Source of the DNA: Cryptomeria japonica
Lineage: Eukaryota; Streptophyta; Pinopsida; Cupressales; Cupressaceae
Assembly: GCF_030272615.1 (NCBI RefSeq)
Contig: NC_081415.1
Coordinates: 376,233,392 to 376,293,391, forward strand
Direction of reading: 5' to 3'
DNA length: 60,000 nt
A program made the translations under genes and the position numbers. This document shows, in pieces, positions 37,779 through 47,580 of the stretch. The notes under the pieces are model-generated. The model did not search any database. It was given only the letters and a program-made list of their open reading frames with translations, and was not told the DNA's origin. The stretch's first letter is position 1; each line of letters opens with the position of its first letter.

Positions 37779-38100
37779 TGTTGAATATTCTAGACAACTG
37801 AGAGGGGGGGAATCAGTTGTATATTAAAAATATATTAATCACCCATAGAAACAAATCCGACAAATTAAAAATCAAATTAATTAACCATAAATAGATATGC
37901 ACATGAAAGAACACAATCATTAAAAATAATTCAAAATAGGTCTTCACTAAGAATTCTCATAGTGGAAAGGAATGAGAAGTGGACCACATCATAATGCAAC
38001 AACATGTTTCCCAAATGCTGCAATAATCGAACCAAAAGATAAAGTATCTAGGGTCAACTATACTAGAAAATAACATAGCCAACAACAAATTTTTGAAGCA
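37779..38100 (-). repeat. copia LTR fragment inserted in the gypsy gag
   Basis: It starts TGTTGAATATTCTAGACAAC, aligned with the ends of copia-A and copia-B LTRs, and keeps the U5 stem arms GACAACTGA (37793-37801) and TCAGTTGT (37813-37820) around a G-run. The rest does not resemble the other copia LTRs, so it is another family. Its right end was not found. Confidence 0.55.
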
Positions 38101-38329
38101 CATCAACACACATCAAATTAGAATGACAATGATATATGGATGACCATCAAAAAAACCAAAAATGCAACTGGAGAATTGAAAATATGGAGCAATGCAGAGG
38201 GAGTATGGGGATTCCATCAAAATTGTAGGGGAGGACATGGGGTCAAAAGTGACCCATTAATGGGGTGGGTGGATGACCCTACTATTCTAACCCTGAACAT
38301 TCCCACCCAGTCATGTTACATATAGAACT
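38101..38329. other. unassigned noncoding stretch
   Basis: No domain or boundary is visible. It may be the remainder of the LTR fragment or the leader of the following ORF. Confidence 0.4.
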
Positions 38330-40336
38330 TTGCAACATTTTCTAGAAACCCTAATTGTAGTAATTTTCCCCTCTCCATTAATTTCAAATGAACCAGTTAT
38401 TGAGCAGAACCCTCCTTCCAAGGAAGAAGCCTCTAAGACAAAAAGAAAGTGGTCATTTTCTATTAAGAAGGCCATATCCTTGTTCTTGGCTCAAACCCCA
38501 CAAGCTACCAAAAACCCTCCACCCGCTCAAAATGAACCACCTGTGTAAAACCTCGTTATGTCAACTCTAGCGAAGATTGCTGAAGTTTTGAGTGAGCAAA
38601 TTGAGAAACAAATCAAAGACAGAAAAGAAGAAGAGGGAGGTTAGGGGCCTCCATCAAGACCTATTGGAGTTGTTTAAGGGATAAAAAATGCAAGATTCAT
38701 TCAAGAATGTATTCTCTGATCAAAGTTCAAAGTGTCGAGATGCCATCACCATTGATAAAGGGTGGGATATTTTTTATTTCTTCTATGGGAAGAAAGATAG
38801 GCTTGCACCCGTTTCAAATGCATGGACTTTGGACCTAGCAAAACTAGTTATTCCCAATGTTTTTGTGGAGCCTGCTCTCATAAGACAATTGGGGAAATAA
38901 TATTATCCCCAGAGTATGATTGTGAGGACCACCTAAGGGAAAATTTTAGTTGATGTGGATATGGGTGCAATTATTACTTGTTTTGATTTGAGTAGGAATT
39001 ATTTAAAACAAATTGACTTGAAGAGGTTGAAATCAGAGTACAACATGTAAAAAATAGTCATGAGGGATGAAGAAGTGACCCATTTTAGAAAAATATTGTA
39101 TCAAGGGGGAAATAACTATATATTGTAGATTGAAAAGGAGCCTTTTGAACTAGTGAATTTTGAGCATTATTTTATCAAGACATACTATGCTTTGTGCTAA
39201 GTTCTAGGGGTTGACTATGGGAAGACCAAGATGCCAATAGAATTTATGTTGATGGCAATAAAAATCCAACAACCACAGTCTAGTGAACTATATAATTTCA
39301 CTTCCTACATACAAGATAAGTTGCACAAGGGGTTAGTAAATGCAAAAGATGATAAAACCTCCATTGATTTTAGATTTTATTCCCTTTTGTGCCACCTAAT
39401 TATTTTCCAAAACAAGACAGATTGGGATGCATCCCTAAATATAAATATGTTTGACCCCAATGGTGGTGGTAGATGGATAGTTCAAAGGTGGACCTAAGTT
39501 TGGGACAAGAGGGTCCGATGGTCTAATTATATTACATTCTTTGATCATGTTGTTATGAAAGTATTGGGATGGTATGGATTCCAAACCATAAGGATTCCTA
39601 AAGATATTATAAAGGTGCTGAGAATAAGAGGTGTAAATCCAAAGAACGTACAACTCCCAAAGGGTGAATTCACCCATAATTTTGGTGATTTATTCCTATA
39701 TTCAGACTATATAGTCATCAGAGTGTATGCATATTCACAAGCTCCTCGTAGATTGCCACTATTTGTTTCCCCGAGATTGGCATTCATTGAATTCATGTGC
39801 CAATTGATTTAGATGGAGAGGCAATGGATTAAGGTAAAGAAAAAGGGAACTCATATGCCTAGATGCACCACATATGGAGATTTTTCCATTGGGTGTAATG
39901 CTATTGAAAAGGTTCAGGATTTCTTAAGAGATACATATCGCCTCCAAAGTGAAAAGGCTTGAGTATGATCTAGAAGGTTATATTAATGAACTAAGGATAC
40001 AAAAAAATGAGAGTAAAGGGGATCTATCATGAGCATGATGAGTATGAAGATATGATCTAGAATTGCCTCCCTAAAGATGCATTACAAAGAAGGAAACAAA
40101 GGGACATCCTCAATAGGATGGAAAGGGAAAGAAGAAAAAGGGATCATGAATTCAAGGGACATTGTTCAAACATTCAAAATGATTTTGCCAAAATGTTCTA
40201 TAAATTGAGGAGCTTTGAAGTAATAATTATTGAGGCACAAATGACAAAAAAATTGAGTAAGTTTTGGCTCTACAACTCATGTAGGATTTGGCCAACTTCG
40301 CATGAGCAGAGGCTCAAGCGAAGCCGGCCTTATTAG
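38330..40336 (+). pseudogene. eroded ~660-codon ORF of unknown function
   Basis: A Pro/Lys-rich N-terminal part (38330-38548: NPPSKEEASKTKRKWSFSIK) is followed from 38688 to 39812 by one unbroken frame with about seven stops and no frameshift. This includes IDKGWDIFYFFYGKKDRLAP, LAKLVIPNVFVEPALIRQLG, YNFTSYIQDKLHKGLVNAKD, NINMFDPNGGGRWIVQRW and FGDLFLYSDYIVIRVYAYSQ. After a shift the basic helical C-terminus (RMERERRKRDHEFKGH) runs to TAG at 40334-40336. Conservation of frame over more than 370 codons shows a former protein. I do not recognise the family. The LINE starts right after it. Confidence 0.55.
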
Positions 40337-40388
40337 CTCATACCATTCTAATTAATTGTGCCCTCCCATCGAGCATGGGAAGGGGTTT

Positions 40389-40505
40389 ATGGGAGATGAA
40401 TTAGAAGAAAACCAGAACATTTTTTCGTCAGTAGCGGTGGAAGGGAATGGCAAGAGCTTCGTGCAAGTTCTCATCGGGGAGCAGAGAGACCTAGAAGGGG
40501 TGAAG
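40389..40505 (+). pseudogene. LINE ORF1, first 39 codons (cut by copia-B)
   Basis: The ATG at 40389 opens a frame (GDELEENQNIFSSVAVEGNG, then KSFVQVLIGEQRDLEGVK) that is open up to the copia-B insertion. The frame resumes in phase at 55104, beyond copia-B, once one copy of the duplicated TG(A/G)AG is discounted. The LINE 5' end lies somewhere in 40337-40388. Confidence 0.65.
40501..40505. repeat. probable target site duplication of copia-B, left copy
   Basis: TGAAG here against TGGAG at 55099-55103, one mismatch, with one extra T at 55098. Less certain than the other two duplications, but supported by the in-phase LINE reading frame across the site. Confidence 0.55.
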
Positions 40506-41699
40506 TGTTAGACAATTCAAATAACTAGAAGACAACTGAGAGGGGGGGTGAATCAGTTATCTCAGATTATCGAAACCATTAGCAATTTAAAATTTAATAC
40601 TGGAATAGGAGATAAACCAATTAAGCATAAACAATAATCAAAGAATAAATACCATCCACATAACACCAAGATTTGTAAGTGGAAAACCCAGTAAAGGGAA
40701 AAACCACAATGGGAAGCCTACCCACAGTCAAATAGTACTTCTATAGTAAGTATGTGAATTATAATTGAGGGGCGTGCACTTTCAAGAAGGCCAATATCTT
40801 AGAGCGCAGTGATCATTAAAAAAGGAGCCTCACTGACTACATAGAAATCTAGACTACAATCCGGAGACGTGTTGAACTGCAAAAGATAGCATCTCCTATG
40901 CCTGAGTATAGTTTTAGTTAAGCTCAATATCAGAGGACTAAATCCTCTTACATAAACCTAATTAGATCTCCAATGATTGACTAACTGCTCTGCCTAAATA
41001 ATATTACATTATTTGCACATTACATTCCTTGACCATGACCTCTAACAATAACCATGATGATCTAAAATAAGATCTTACATCTATATATATAAACCCTCAA
41101 CCATAAACAATCAGGTCAGCCACCAGACAATAAAACAATTACATAATTACAAACCATGTCGACCTTAGACCAAACAAATAATATCAACACATAAGACATC
41201 TCGGAAATACATCAATAGGTCCTATCCACACGTTACAATAAAGTCGGACCATAACCTAGATCAACCGGGACCCAGTATAGGTCCATATGCTTCAGCAATG
41301 ATCTCCATCCACCAAGTCTCAAACATGATCACCAACAACATCCAGAAACTCCACTAGAAGCTACACCAACACCAATTATGCAATTCATCAAAGATCTCAA
41401 CCAAAAGCTCTGCCAGTGAAACCCTCGTCGGAACCATGTACCAAGATTCCAAGTAAGGATAGCATCCGATCACCAGACCAAAACCAACTGACCAAATATG
41501 AGCATGAGTATAATTAATAAGCCAATTCCATCACCAAACTATACCAAAGCCTACAAGATCATGCTGGATCCAAGTTAACCAAAAACCACTCAAACTATCG
41601 GGACCAGAAGGGTGTCCGTAAATAATCCAAACAACTAGTGTTGGCATCAATGACAAAACATCAAGGCAACACATAATCAATTCCACCAAATGGCCAACA
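40506..41699 (-). repeat. copia-B LTR (3' LTR in element sense)
   Basis: Ends TGTTAGAC and GGCCAACA. It is followed by a mutated PPT (element-sense AAAGGGCGATAT). A TATA-like run lies on the minus strand near 41092-41083. U5 stem arms are at 40531-40561, with one arm changed to give a U-G pair. Confidence 0.92.
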
Positions 41700-41726
41700 A
41701 TATCGCCCTTTGGCATTGATGGCAAC
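41640..41726 (-). promoter_or_regulatory. candidate stem-loop spanning the PPT/3' LTR boundary (copia-B)
   Basis: In element sense GTTGCCATCAATG (41726-41714) can pair at 12 of 13 positions with CATTGATGCCAAC (41652-41640) across a 61-base loop holding the PPT and LTR start. The mismatch is at a different base from that in copia-A only in identity, not in position. Confidence 0.5.
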
Positions 41727-41977
41727 AATAGATGTGAAAAACATCTAAGTACCAAGAAATGCCAAACAAGTATCCCCCAATGGAAGACATCCAACAAACT
41801 CCCACATATAGCTCTGAATGTCAATATCTCCGCCTGTGAATAATATCTCTATAAAGCTCTAAATTTATTTTCCTTTTTCCTTCACAATAATATCACTCCC
41901 CCTTTATTTTTCTTTTTGACTTTCTTTTTGTTTTTCACATCAATATCTCTCCCCCTTTGACATCAATGCCAAAAATA

Positions 41978-44741
41978 TCAAAGCAAAAACATAAACCATT
42001 GAATCACAAAGCTAACTACTCCCCCTGAGCGGTAGCATCCCACATCAGTGCCAGAATGAATAGTATCTCTGATAATGTATGTTGGACTGATGCCAAACCG
42101 CATCAATGAAGTCTCTACTGGAGGGACAGAAACTCCCAATCTATCTCTCAGGTACTCAAATGATTCCTTGGGCAAAGGTTTAGTGAAAATATCCACAATC
42201 TACTCTTTAGTGTTCACATAAACCAGTCTAACTTCATTTGCTTCCACCTTTTCCTTCAAAAAGTTATACTTGATAGATATGTGCTTTTTTTTAGAATGAA
42301 ATATTGAATTATTTGATATATCAATAGCAACAGAGTTATCACAATGAATAACTAACGGTGCATCACAATCCACCTTTACATCCTTCAACATTCACTTCAT
42401 CCATAAAACTTGTGTACAGTTAGTAGTAGCAACAACATACTTAGCTTCAACAGTAGATAAAGAAGTACATGAATGCTTCTTGTTGATCCATGAAACCAAC
42501 TTCTTTCCAAGAAAGAAAGCTCCACCAGAAGTACTTTTCCAGTCATCAACATCTCTAGCCCAATCAGCATTTGTATATGCACATAAAGTAAAGTTATCAT
42601 CCTTAGGGTACCACAAACCATATTTTGATGTACCTTGCAAGTATCTAAAAATCCTTTTCATCCCCATCTCATGATTTTCTCTAGGATAAATCTGAAATCT
42701 TGAAATAATACAAACAACATTCATAATGTTAGGCCTAGTTTGAGTCAAATAAAGCAGACCTCCAATCATAGATTTGTATCTTGTAGGATTTACTGGTGCA
42801 AAAAAATCTTTTCTTGTCAATTTCTCACTTGTAACCATAGGAGTACTTACCAATTTAGAATCTCCCATACCAAATTTTTTCAACAATTCCTTTGCATATT
42901 TAGTTTGACAGATAAAAATACCTTTTTCAGTCTGAGTAATCTGCAAACCTAAGAAAAATTTCATCTCACCACTCATAGACATCTCAAATTATTTCTCCAT
43001 ATTCTTAGAAAATTCTATGCATAACTTATCTTTACCTCCAAAAATAATGTCATCAACAAATACTTCAATAATCAGTATATCAACATTAGTGATCTTATAA
43101 TATAAATTACTGTCAGCACTGCCCTTAGTAAAGCCAAGCTTCAAAAGATATTTATCCAACCTTGCATACTAGGCTCTATATGCTTGTTTCAATCCATATA
43201 AAGCTTTCCTTAACCTACAAACCATATTTGTATCATCTAATAGTGAAAACCCATTAGGTTGCTTAATATAAAATTCCTCATCAAGATTCCCTTTCAAAAA
43301 TGCACATTTAACATCCATTTGATAAACCTTGTAGTTTTTATAAGCAACATAGGCAAGAAATAATCTCACAGTTTCAATCCTAGCTACAGGTGCAAAATTC
43401 TCTCCATAATCAATTTCTTCTTTCTGATAATATCCTTTACAAACTAATCTATCCTTATTCCTTATAACTTGACCATCCTCATTCAATTTATTCCTAAAAA
43501 CCCATTTAGTTCCAATAACATTTTTATTTTTTAGGCTGGGGAACCAAGGTCCATGTGTTATTTTTCTCAATGTGATCTAATTCTTCTTCCATAGCTTTCA
43601 AGCAATATTCCTCTTTACATGCCTCAGTTACTGATACCGATTCAACTTGTGAAATTAAACATACATCATTAGTTAACAATATTCTTCTTGTCATCACTCA
43701 ATTGCTCTTATCCCCAATGATCTGATCTTCTGAATGATTCAATCTTACATACCTAGGAGTCTTCTGGCTTTCTGTTCTTTTTCCTTGTTCTTCAGTTACT
43801 ATAGAGTTCTCTAATATTGCCAGAGTAACTGGTTCAACTCTCTGTTCTAGTAAAGGTGCTACCAATTCATATATAATCATTTCCACTATCAGTTCCTTCT
43901 CATAAACTCTGATTTGACTTCTATTCAACTCATCTACTTTGAAATTAACACTCTCCACAATTCTTTGCAATCTCTTTTTATAACATCTATATGCTTTTCT
44001 TTCATTAGAGTAACCAAGAAATATGCCTTCATCACATCTAGGATCAAATTTCCCAATGATATCATCTCTCCTGATATAACATTTACTACCAAAATTCTCA
44101 AATACTTATCTGTAGGTGTATTGCCAAATCATAATTCATAAGGTGTCTTACTGGTTTCTCCTTTGATATGTACTTTATTGAATGTATAAACCGATGTACT
44201 CACTACTTCTCTCCAGTAGATATGAGTAGACTAGCTTCCATCACCATTGTTCTAGTAGCATCCAAGATAGTTCTATTCTTCCTTTCCACAAGTTCATTCT
44301 GCTGAGGTGTTCGGGGAGCTGAAAATTGTCTTCTTATAGCATGCTTGTCACAAAAGTTATTAAAATCTTTGGATGTGAATTCTCCACCATGATCTGATCT
44401 CAAACACTTAATCTTCAATCCTATCTTAGTTTCCACTTTAGCCTTAAAGATTTTAAACTTTTCAAATGCTTCAAATTTTTCCTTAAGAAAAGTAACCCAC
44501 ATCATTCTAGAATAATCATCAATGATTAACATGAAATATCTATCACCTTGAAAACTTTTAACTCTAGCAGGGCCACACAAACCAGTATGAATAAGATCAA
44601 GAACATCATTTGATTTATCTTATATACTCCTAAAAGAGTTTCTGGCCTATTTACCCATTTGACATTATTTACATACCGGATTATAGGGCTTCATAATCTT
44701 AGGTATATCCCTAACTTCCTTAGTTGAACTAATATTCACAA
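41978..44741 (-). pseudogene. pol: copia-B pol remnant: integrase, RT, RNase H
   Basis: From 44741 down: the remaining half of the pre-integrase zinc region, then the integrase core (44580-44203) with IDDYSRMMWVTFLKEK, LRSDHGGEFTSKDF and VERKNRTILD. The RT spans 43570-42990, with [35 protein letters not shown] followed by a stop where Trp is expected, and [10 protein letters not shown]. RNase H (42982-42200) has YTNADWARDVDDWKSTSGG and VEAKYVVATTNCTQ, and the tail DIFTKPLPKESFEYLRDRLG runs to about 41978. At least three frames are used, so several indels plus stops have accumulated. It continues the gag part at 52220-53827. Confidence 0.9.
44737..44741. repeat. target site duplication of copia-C, left copy
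   Basis: CACAA directly before the LTR start, identical to CACAA at 52215-52219 directly after the right LTR. It proves that copia-C inserted into copia-B. Confidence 0.93.
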
Positions 44742-45180
44742 TGTTGGCATTTTTGATGATTATGTTGTGATTGTCATTGATGGACACACACTTGCATTGA
44801 GATCACTTTTATATGTATGAGTTATGCTCAATCGATAATTGTTCCCAACTGGTATGATGCATTATAATCTTTAGACTATCGGTGTTTTGCAGAATGTTTT
44901 TACCAGTCTAAAGCAGTATGTTGACCCCAAGCGGTATGAAGGATCAAAGCGGTAGAACACATATTTCCCAGTCTTCATTTCTATCAAACTGGCAACCGAT
45001 ATTTTGTATGAACCGGTAATATTCTGTGATGAGTTACCAACCGACATTTTGTGATGAGTTACCATACATCGATTGCTTGATGGTGCCGACACTCTAGCAG
45101 TGCTTTTTGTGTCGTGTTACCAATCATTGAACCTAGGAAATTGGACTGTAAACCTATTGGACCGACATGAAATCATATTC

Positions 45181-45190
45181 CTTTATAAGG
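45181..45190 (+). promoter_or_regulatory. TATA-like element of the copia-C LTR promoter
   Basis: CTTTATAAGG is preserved in both LTRs, with a following ACATCATGTC and a TAGGGTTTTAGG-like leader, fitting a U3/R promoter. Confidence 0.4.
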
Positions 45191-45780
45191 ACATCATGTC
45201 TAGGGTTTTAGGTTGTTGTGAGGGTTTAAGGTGGTTGATGAGTTAGAGAGAGTGTAAATGTGTTGAAGACTAAAGTAATGCTGGAATGCATTAGGAATGA
45301 GCTATCAAGGATCTAACCAAGCAATCTGTGTTGTTTTCTAGATCACTCACTTGTTGATTACTCACATCTTCGACAAGTCTGAAGCCCTCAACCAGGTAGG
45401 CCCAAAAGCCTTTTATAAATCCTCTAACAAGGTGGTTCACATCTGTGGATCTAAAATCCTCTAGCAAGGTAGTCTTTAATTGGACTTATCTCCTAACAGA
45501 GATTGAGATTCCTAATAGGATATGTTCTAGTAAAGAACATTATATGACCTTAACCGGTCTGGTTCTTATTCTGCAGATAGTTACTCATGAGTTTCATCTC
45601 ACCATGGTTTTTCCCATTTGGGTTTCCATGTCAAAATCTCGTGTTATGGTGTTTGTGCTTCTGTGGGTAAATGCATTATTTTATATTTGGTTTGCATGTG
45701 TGCTAACCGGTTTGTCTGCTAAATTGTTTTATCAGTTTACTATTAGACTAGTAAAGTGTTTAAGTACATTGATTTTTGGC

Positions 45781-45808
45781 ATACTAATTCACCCCCCCCT
45801 CTTAGTAT
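45781..45808 (+). promoter_or_regulatory. U5 stem-loop with C-rich loop (copia-C)
   Basis: Perfect 7-base arms ATACTAA (45781-45787) and TTAGTAT (45802-45808) enclose TTCACCCCCCCCTC. Loop and position match copia-A, but the stem sequence is different, so pairing rather than sequence is kept. A copy lies near the end of the right LTR. Confidence 0.6.
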
Positions 45809-45816
45809 TCATCAAT

Positions 45817-45829
45817 TGGTATCAGAGCC
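45817..45829 (+). promoter_or_regulatory. primer binding site of copia-C (initiator Met-tRNA)
   Basis: TGGTATCAGAGCC starts two bases after the LTR end, identical to the copia-A site. Confidence 0.93.
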
Positions 45830-45864
45830 AACCTTTCTATAAGTCTAACCACTTGGAAAGAGAT

Positions 45865-47140
45865 ATGGGGGAATACACTATGAGGGAACTTACTCATCAA
45901 CTCACTCAGTTTGAGCAAGCCTATGATGATCTTATGGTCAAATATAAGGCCTCTTAGGAAAAAAGGAGAGAACATGCTAAAAAACTGATGGAGCTATCTG
46001 AAAATAGTTCTTCTGATGAAGCGGACATGGAAGCCCTAATCCAAGAAGTAGAAAAGTTGAATGAATCCAATTCCAACCTGAGAAAGGAGTTGGAAGGACT
46101 AACTATCTGAATGTGTCAAGAGCTTGAGAACTGGAGGAAGGCTGAAGATCTGGTCAAGGACAAAGATCATGAGATCTCCAAATTGAAGCAAGAGATCAGT
46201 GCACTTACTGCTCACCTTCATGAGAGAAGAATGGGAAAAGAAGATGTACAAGGTGAACTGAACATAGCCATCTCTGAGAATGCAAACTTGATGGAATCAA
46301 ATGCTGCTATTTCCAAAGAACTCTCTGAGTCAAAGGAAATACTTGCTAAGTTCAACAAGAGTACTGTTAAGCTAGAGGAAAAGCTTGAATAAGCTAAACT
46401 GATAGAGAATACCAATGGACTTGGTTTCTCTAGTCATGAGGAAGGTGAGACCTCAGGTGCAAATGTTGAAGCATCAAAGAAGCAACCAACATTCAAAGGT
46501 AAAGGTAAGCAAAAATTCAAACCTATTTGCTTTAACTATCTTAAAGAAGGACATACCGCCAATGTATGTAAGAGCAAAGCCTATAATAATTTTTCTTACT
46601 TTATAAATAATGTACCTAGATCCAACAAGTTCAATGGTAATTGTTATGCATGCAACAAGTTTGGGCATAGAGCATCTGAATGCAAGACTGTTATGAACAA
46701 CACTGGAAGATATCCTCAGAGGACTCAAGGAGTTGGTCCAGAATCTTTTGTGAACTAGAACCCCAACCGGTTTAATACCTATAACCATCAGTCAGGTAGT
46801 GGTGGCTATCAAGTGGCAACTGGATGGAGAGAAAACTATTGGATTTGCCATGGTCATGGTCACACAGCTGCAACATGCAAGAGGAAGAATGGTAGCATGA
46901 ATAATGGACCTTGGAGAACACCTGGAATGGTCTGCTATCATTGCAACAAACTGGGTCACATTGCTAGATTTTGTAACAAGAAAGAACATATCAGATGACA
47001 TACCAGTCACTCCAAAAGGAAAGATTGATATTGAAACTGTTCAAGCGGATATGAAAAAAACCTAGAAAAAGAAACCAAGAGTGTTGCAAGAAGAACTGGT
47101 TTCTACACCTAGTGTGGAAATCACGGAACCGACAAACTAA
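45865..47140 (+). pseudogene. gag: copia-C Gag with coiled coil and four zinc knuckles
   Basis: The ATG at 45865 is 36 bases after the PBS. The N-terminal half is a long coiled coil (LENWRKAEDLVKDKDHEISK, KLKQEISALTAHLHE) rather than the UBN2-type Gag of copia-A. Four CCHC-type knuckles follow: CFNY-KEGHTANVC (second Cys now Tyr), CYACNKFGHRASEC, WICHGHGHTAATC (first Cys lost) and CYHCNKLGHIARFC. Stops occur at 45955, near 46108, at 46390, at 46756 and at 46996. After the last, a different frame gives IDIETVQADMKKT and an end at TAA 47138-47140. The frame is otherwise constant, about 425 codons. The Gag would package RNA of this element. Decay means it no longer encodes a full product. Confidence 0.85.
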
Positions 47141-47580
47141 GCATCAGAAAATCTTAGAGGGAGAAAATGGTGAAATACTTAGAACCCCTGATTTACACCG
47201 GTAAAAGACCTTAACCGGTGTGAGATACCTGTCAGTCGATAGAAGACCAAAAATGATAATAGGCAAATTAGGGTTTACGCCCTAATGGTGGAGCATTTAT
47301 TATGGTAGGTGAGGAATATGTTTAAAAGGAATTTTTAAATCATTTCTCACTATCATCTTTCAGGCGAAGAAGTTTTTCAAGTGCAGAGCGAAGAAAAAGT
47401 GATTTGTGTTGCGATTCAAAGAAATTTTGAAACCCTAAAGAAGATTCAGAAGCAAATATCAAACGGTCAAGAGAAGAACTCAAAGTGGTGATTCAACAAC
47501 CGATGAAGTGTGAGGTGAAGTGGAATTAGCAAGCCCTAAATTCTCAATTTCCAAAAGGTATTTCTCGAGTTTTCTATTTT
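47141..47580 (+). promoter_or_regulatory. noncoding leader in front of the unknown ORF
   Basis: No frame joins Gag to the next ORF. The stretch contains a TTTAAAAGGAA element (~47321), CT-rich and AGGCGAAGAAG segments, and AAACCCTAAAGAAG. It resembles a plant core promoter plus 5' UTR more than retrotransposon coding sequence. Whether it drives a separate transcript is inference. Confidence 0.35.

Larger units (their letters stand above)
44742..45814 (+). repeat. copia-C 5' LTR
   Basis: Ends TGTTGGCATTT and TATTCATCA. A TATA-like CTTTATAAGG lies at 45181-45190 (copy 51563-51572). It differs from the right LTR by point changes and several small indels; the right copy is 47 bp longer. Confidence 0.93.

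Noticed and set aside
45445-45957. 170-codon ORF starting inside the copia-C LTR
   Set aside because: Its first part is LTR and PBS read through by chance; the Gag frame proper starts at the ATG at 45865.
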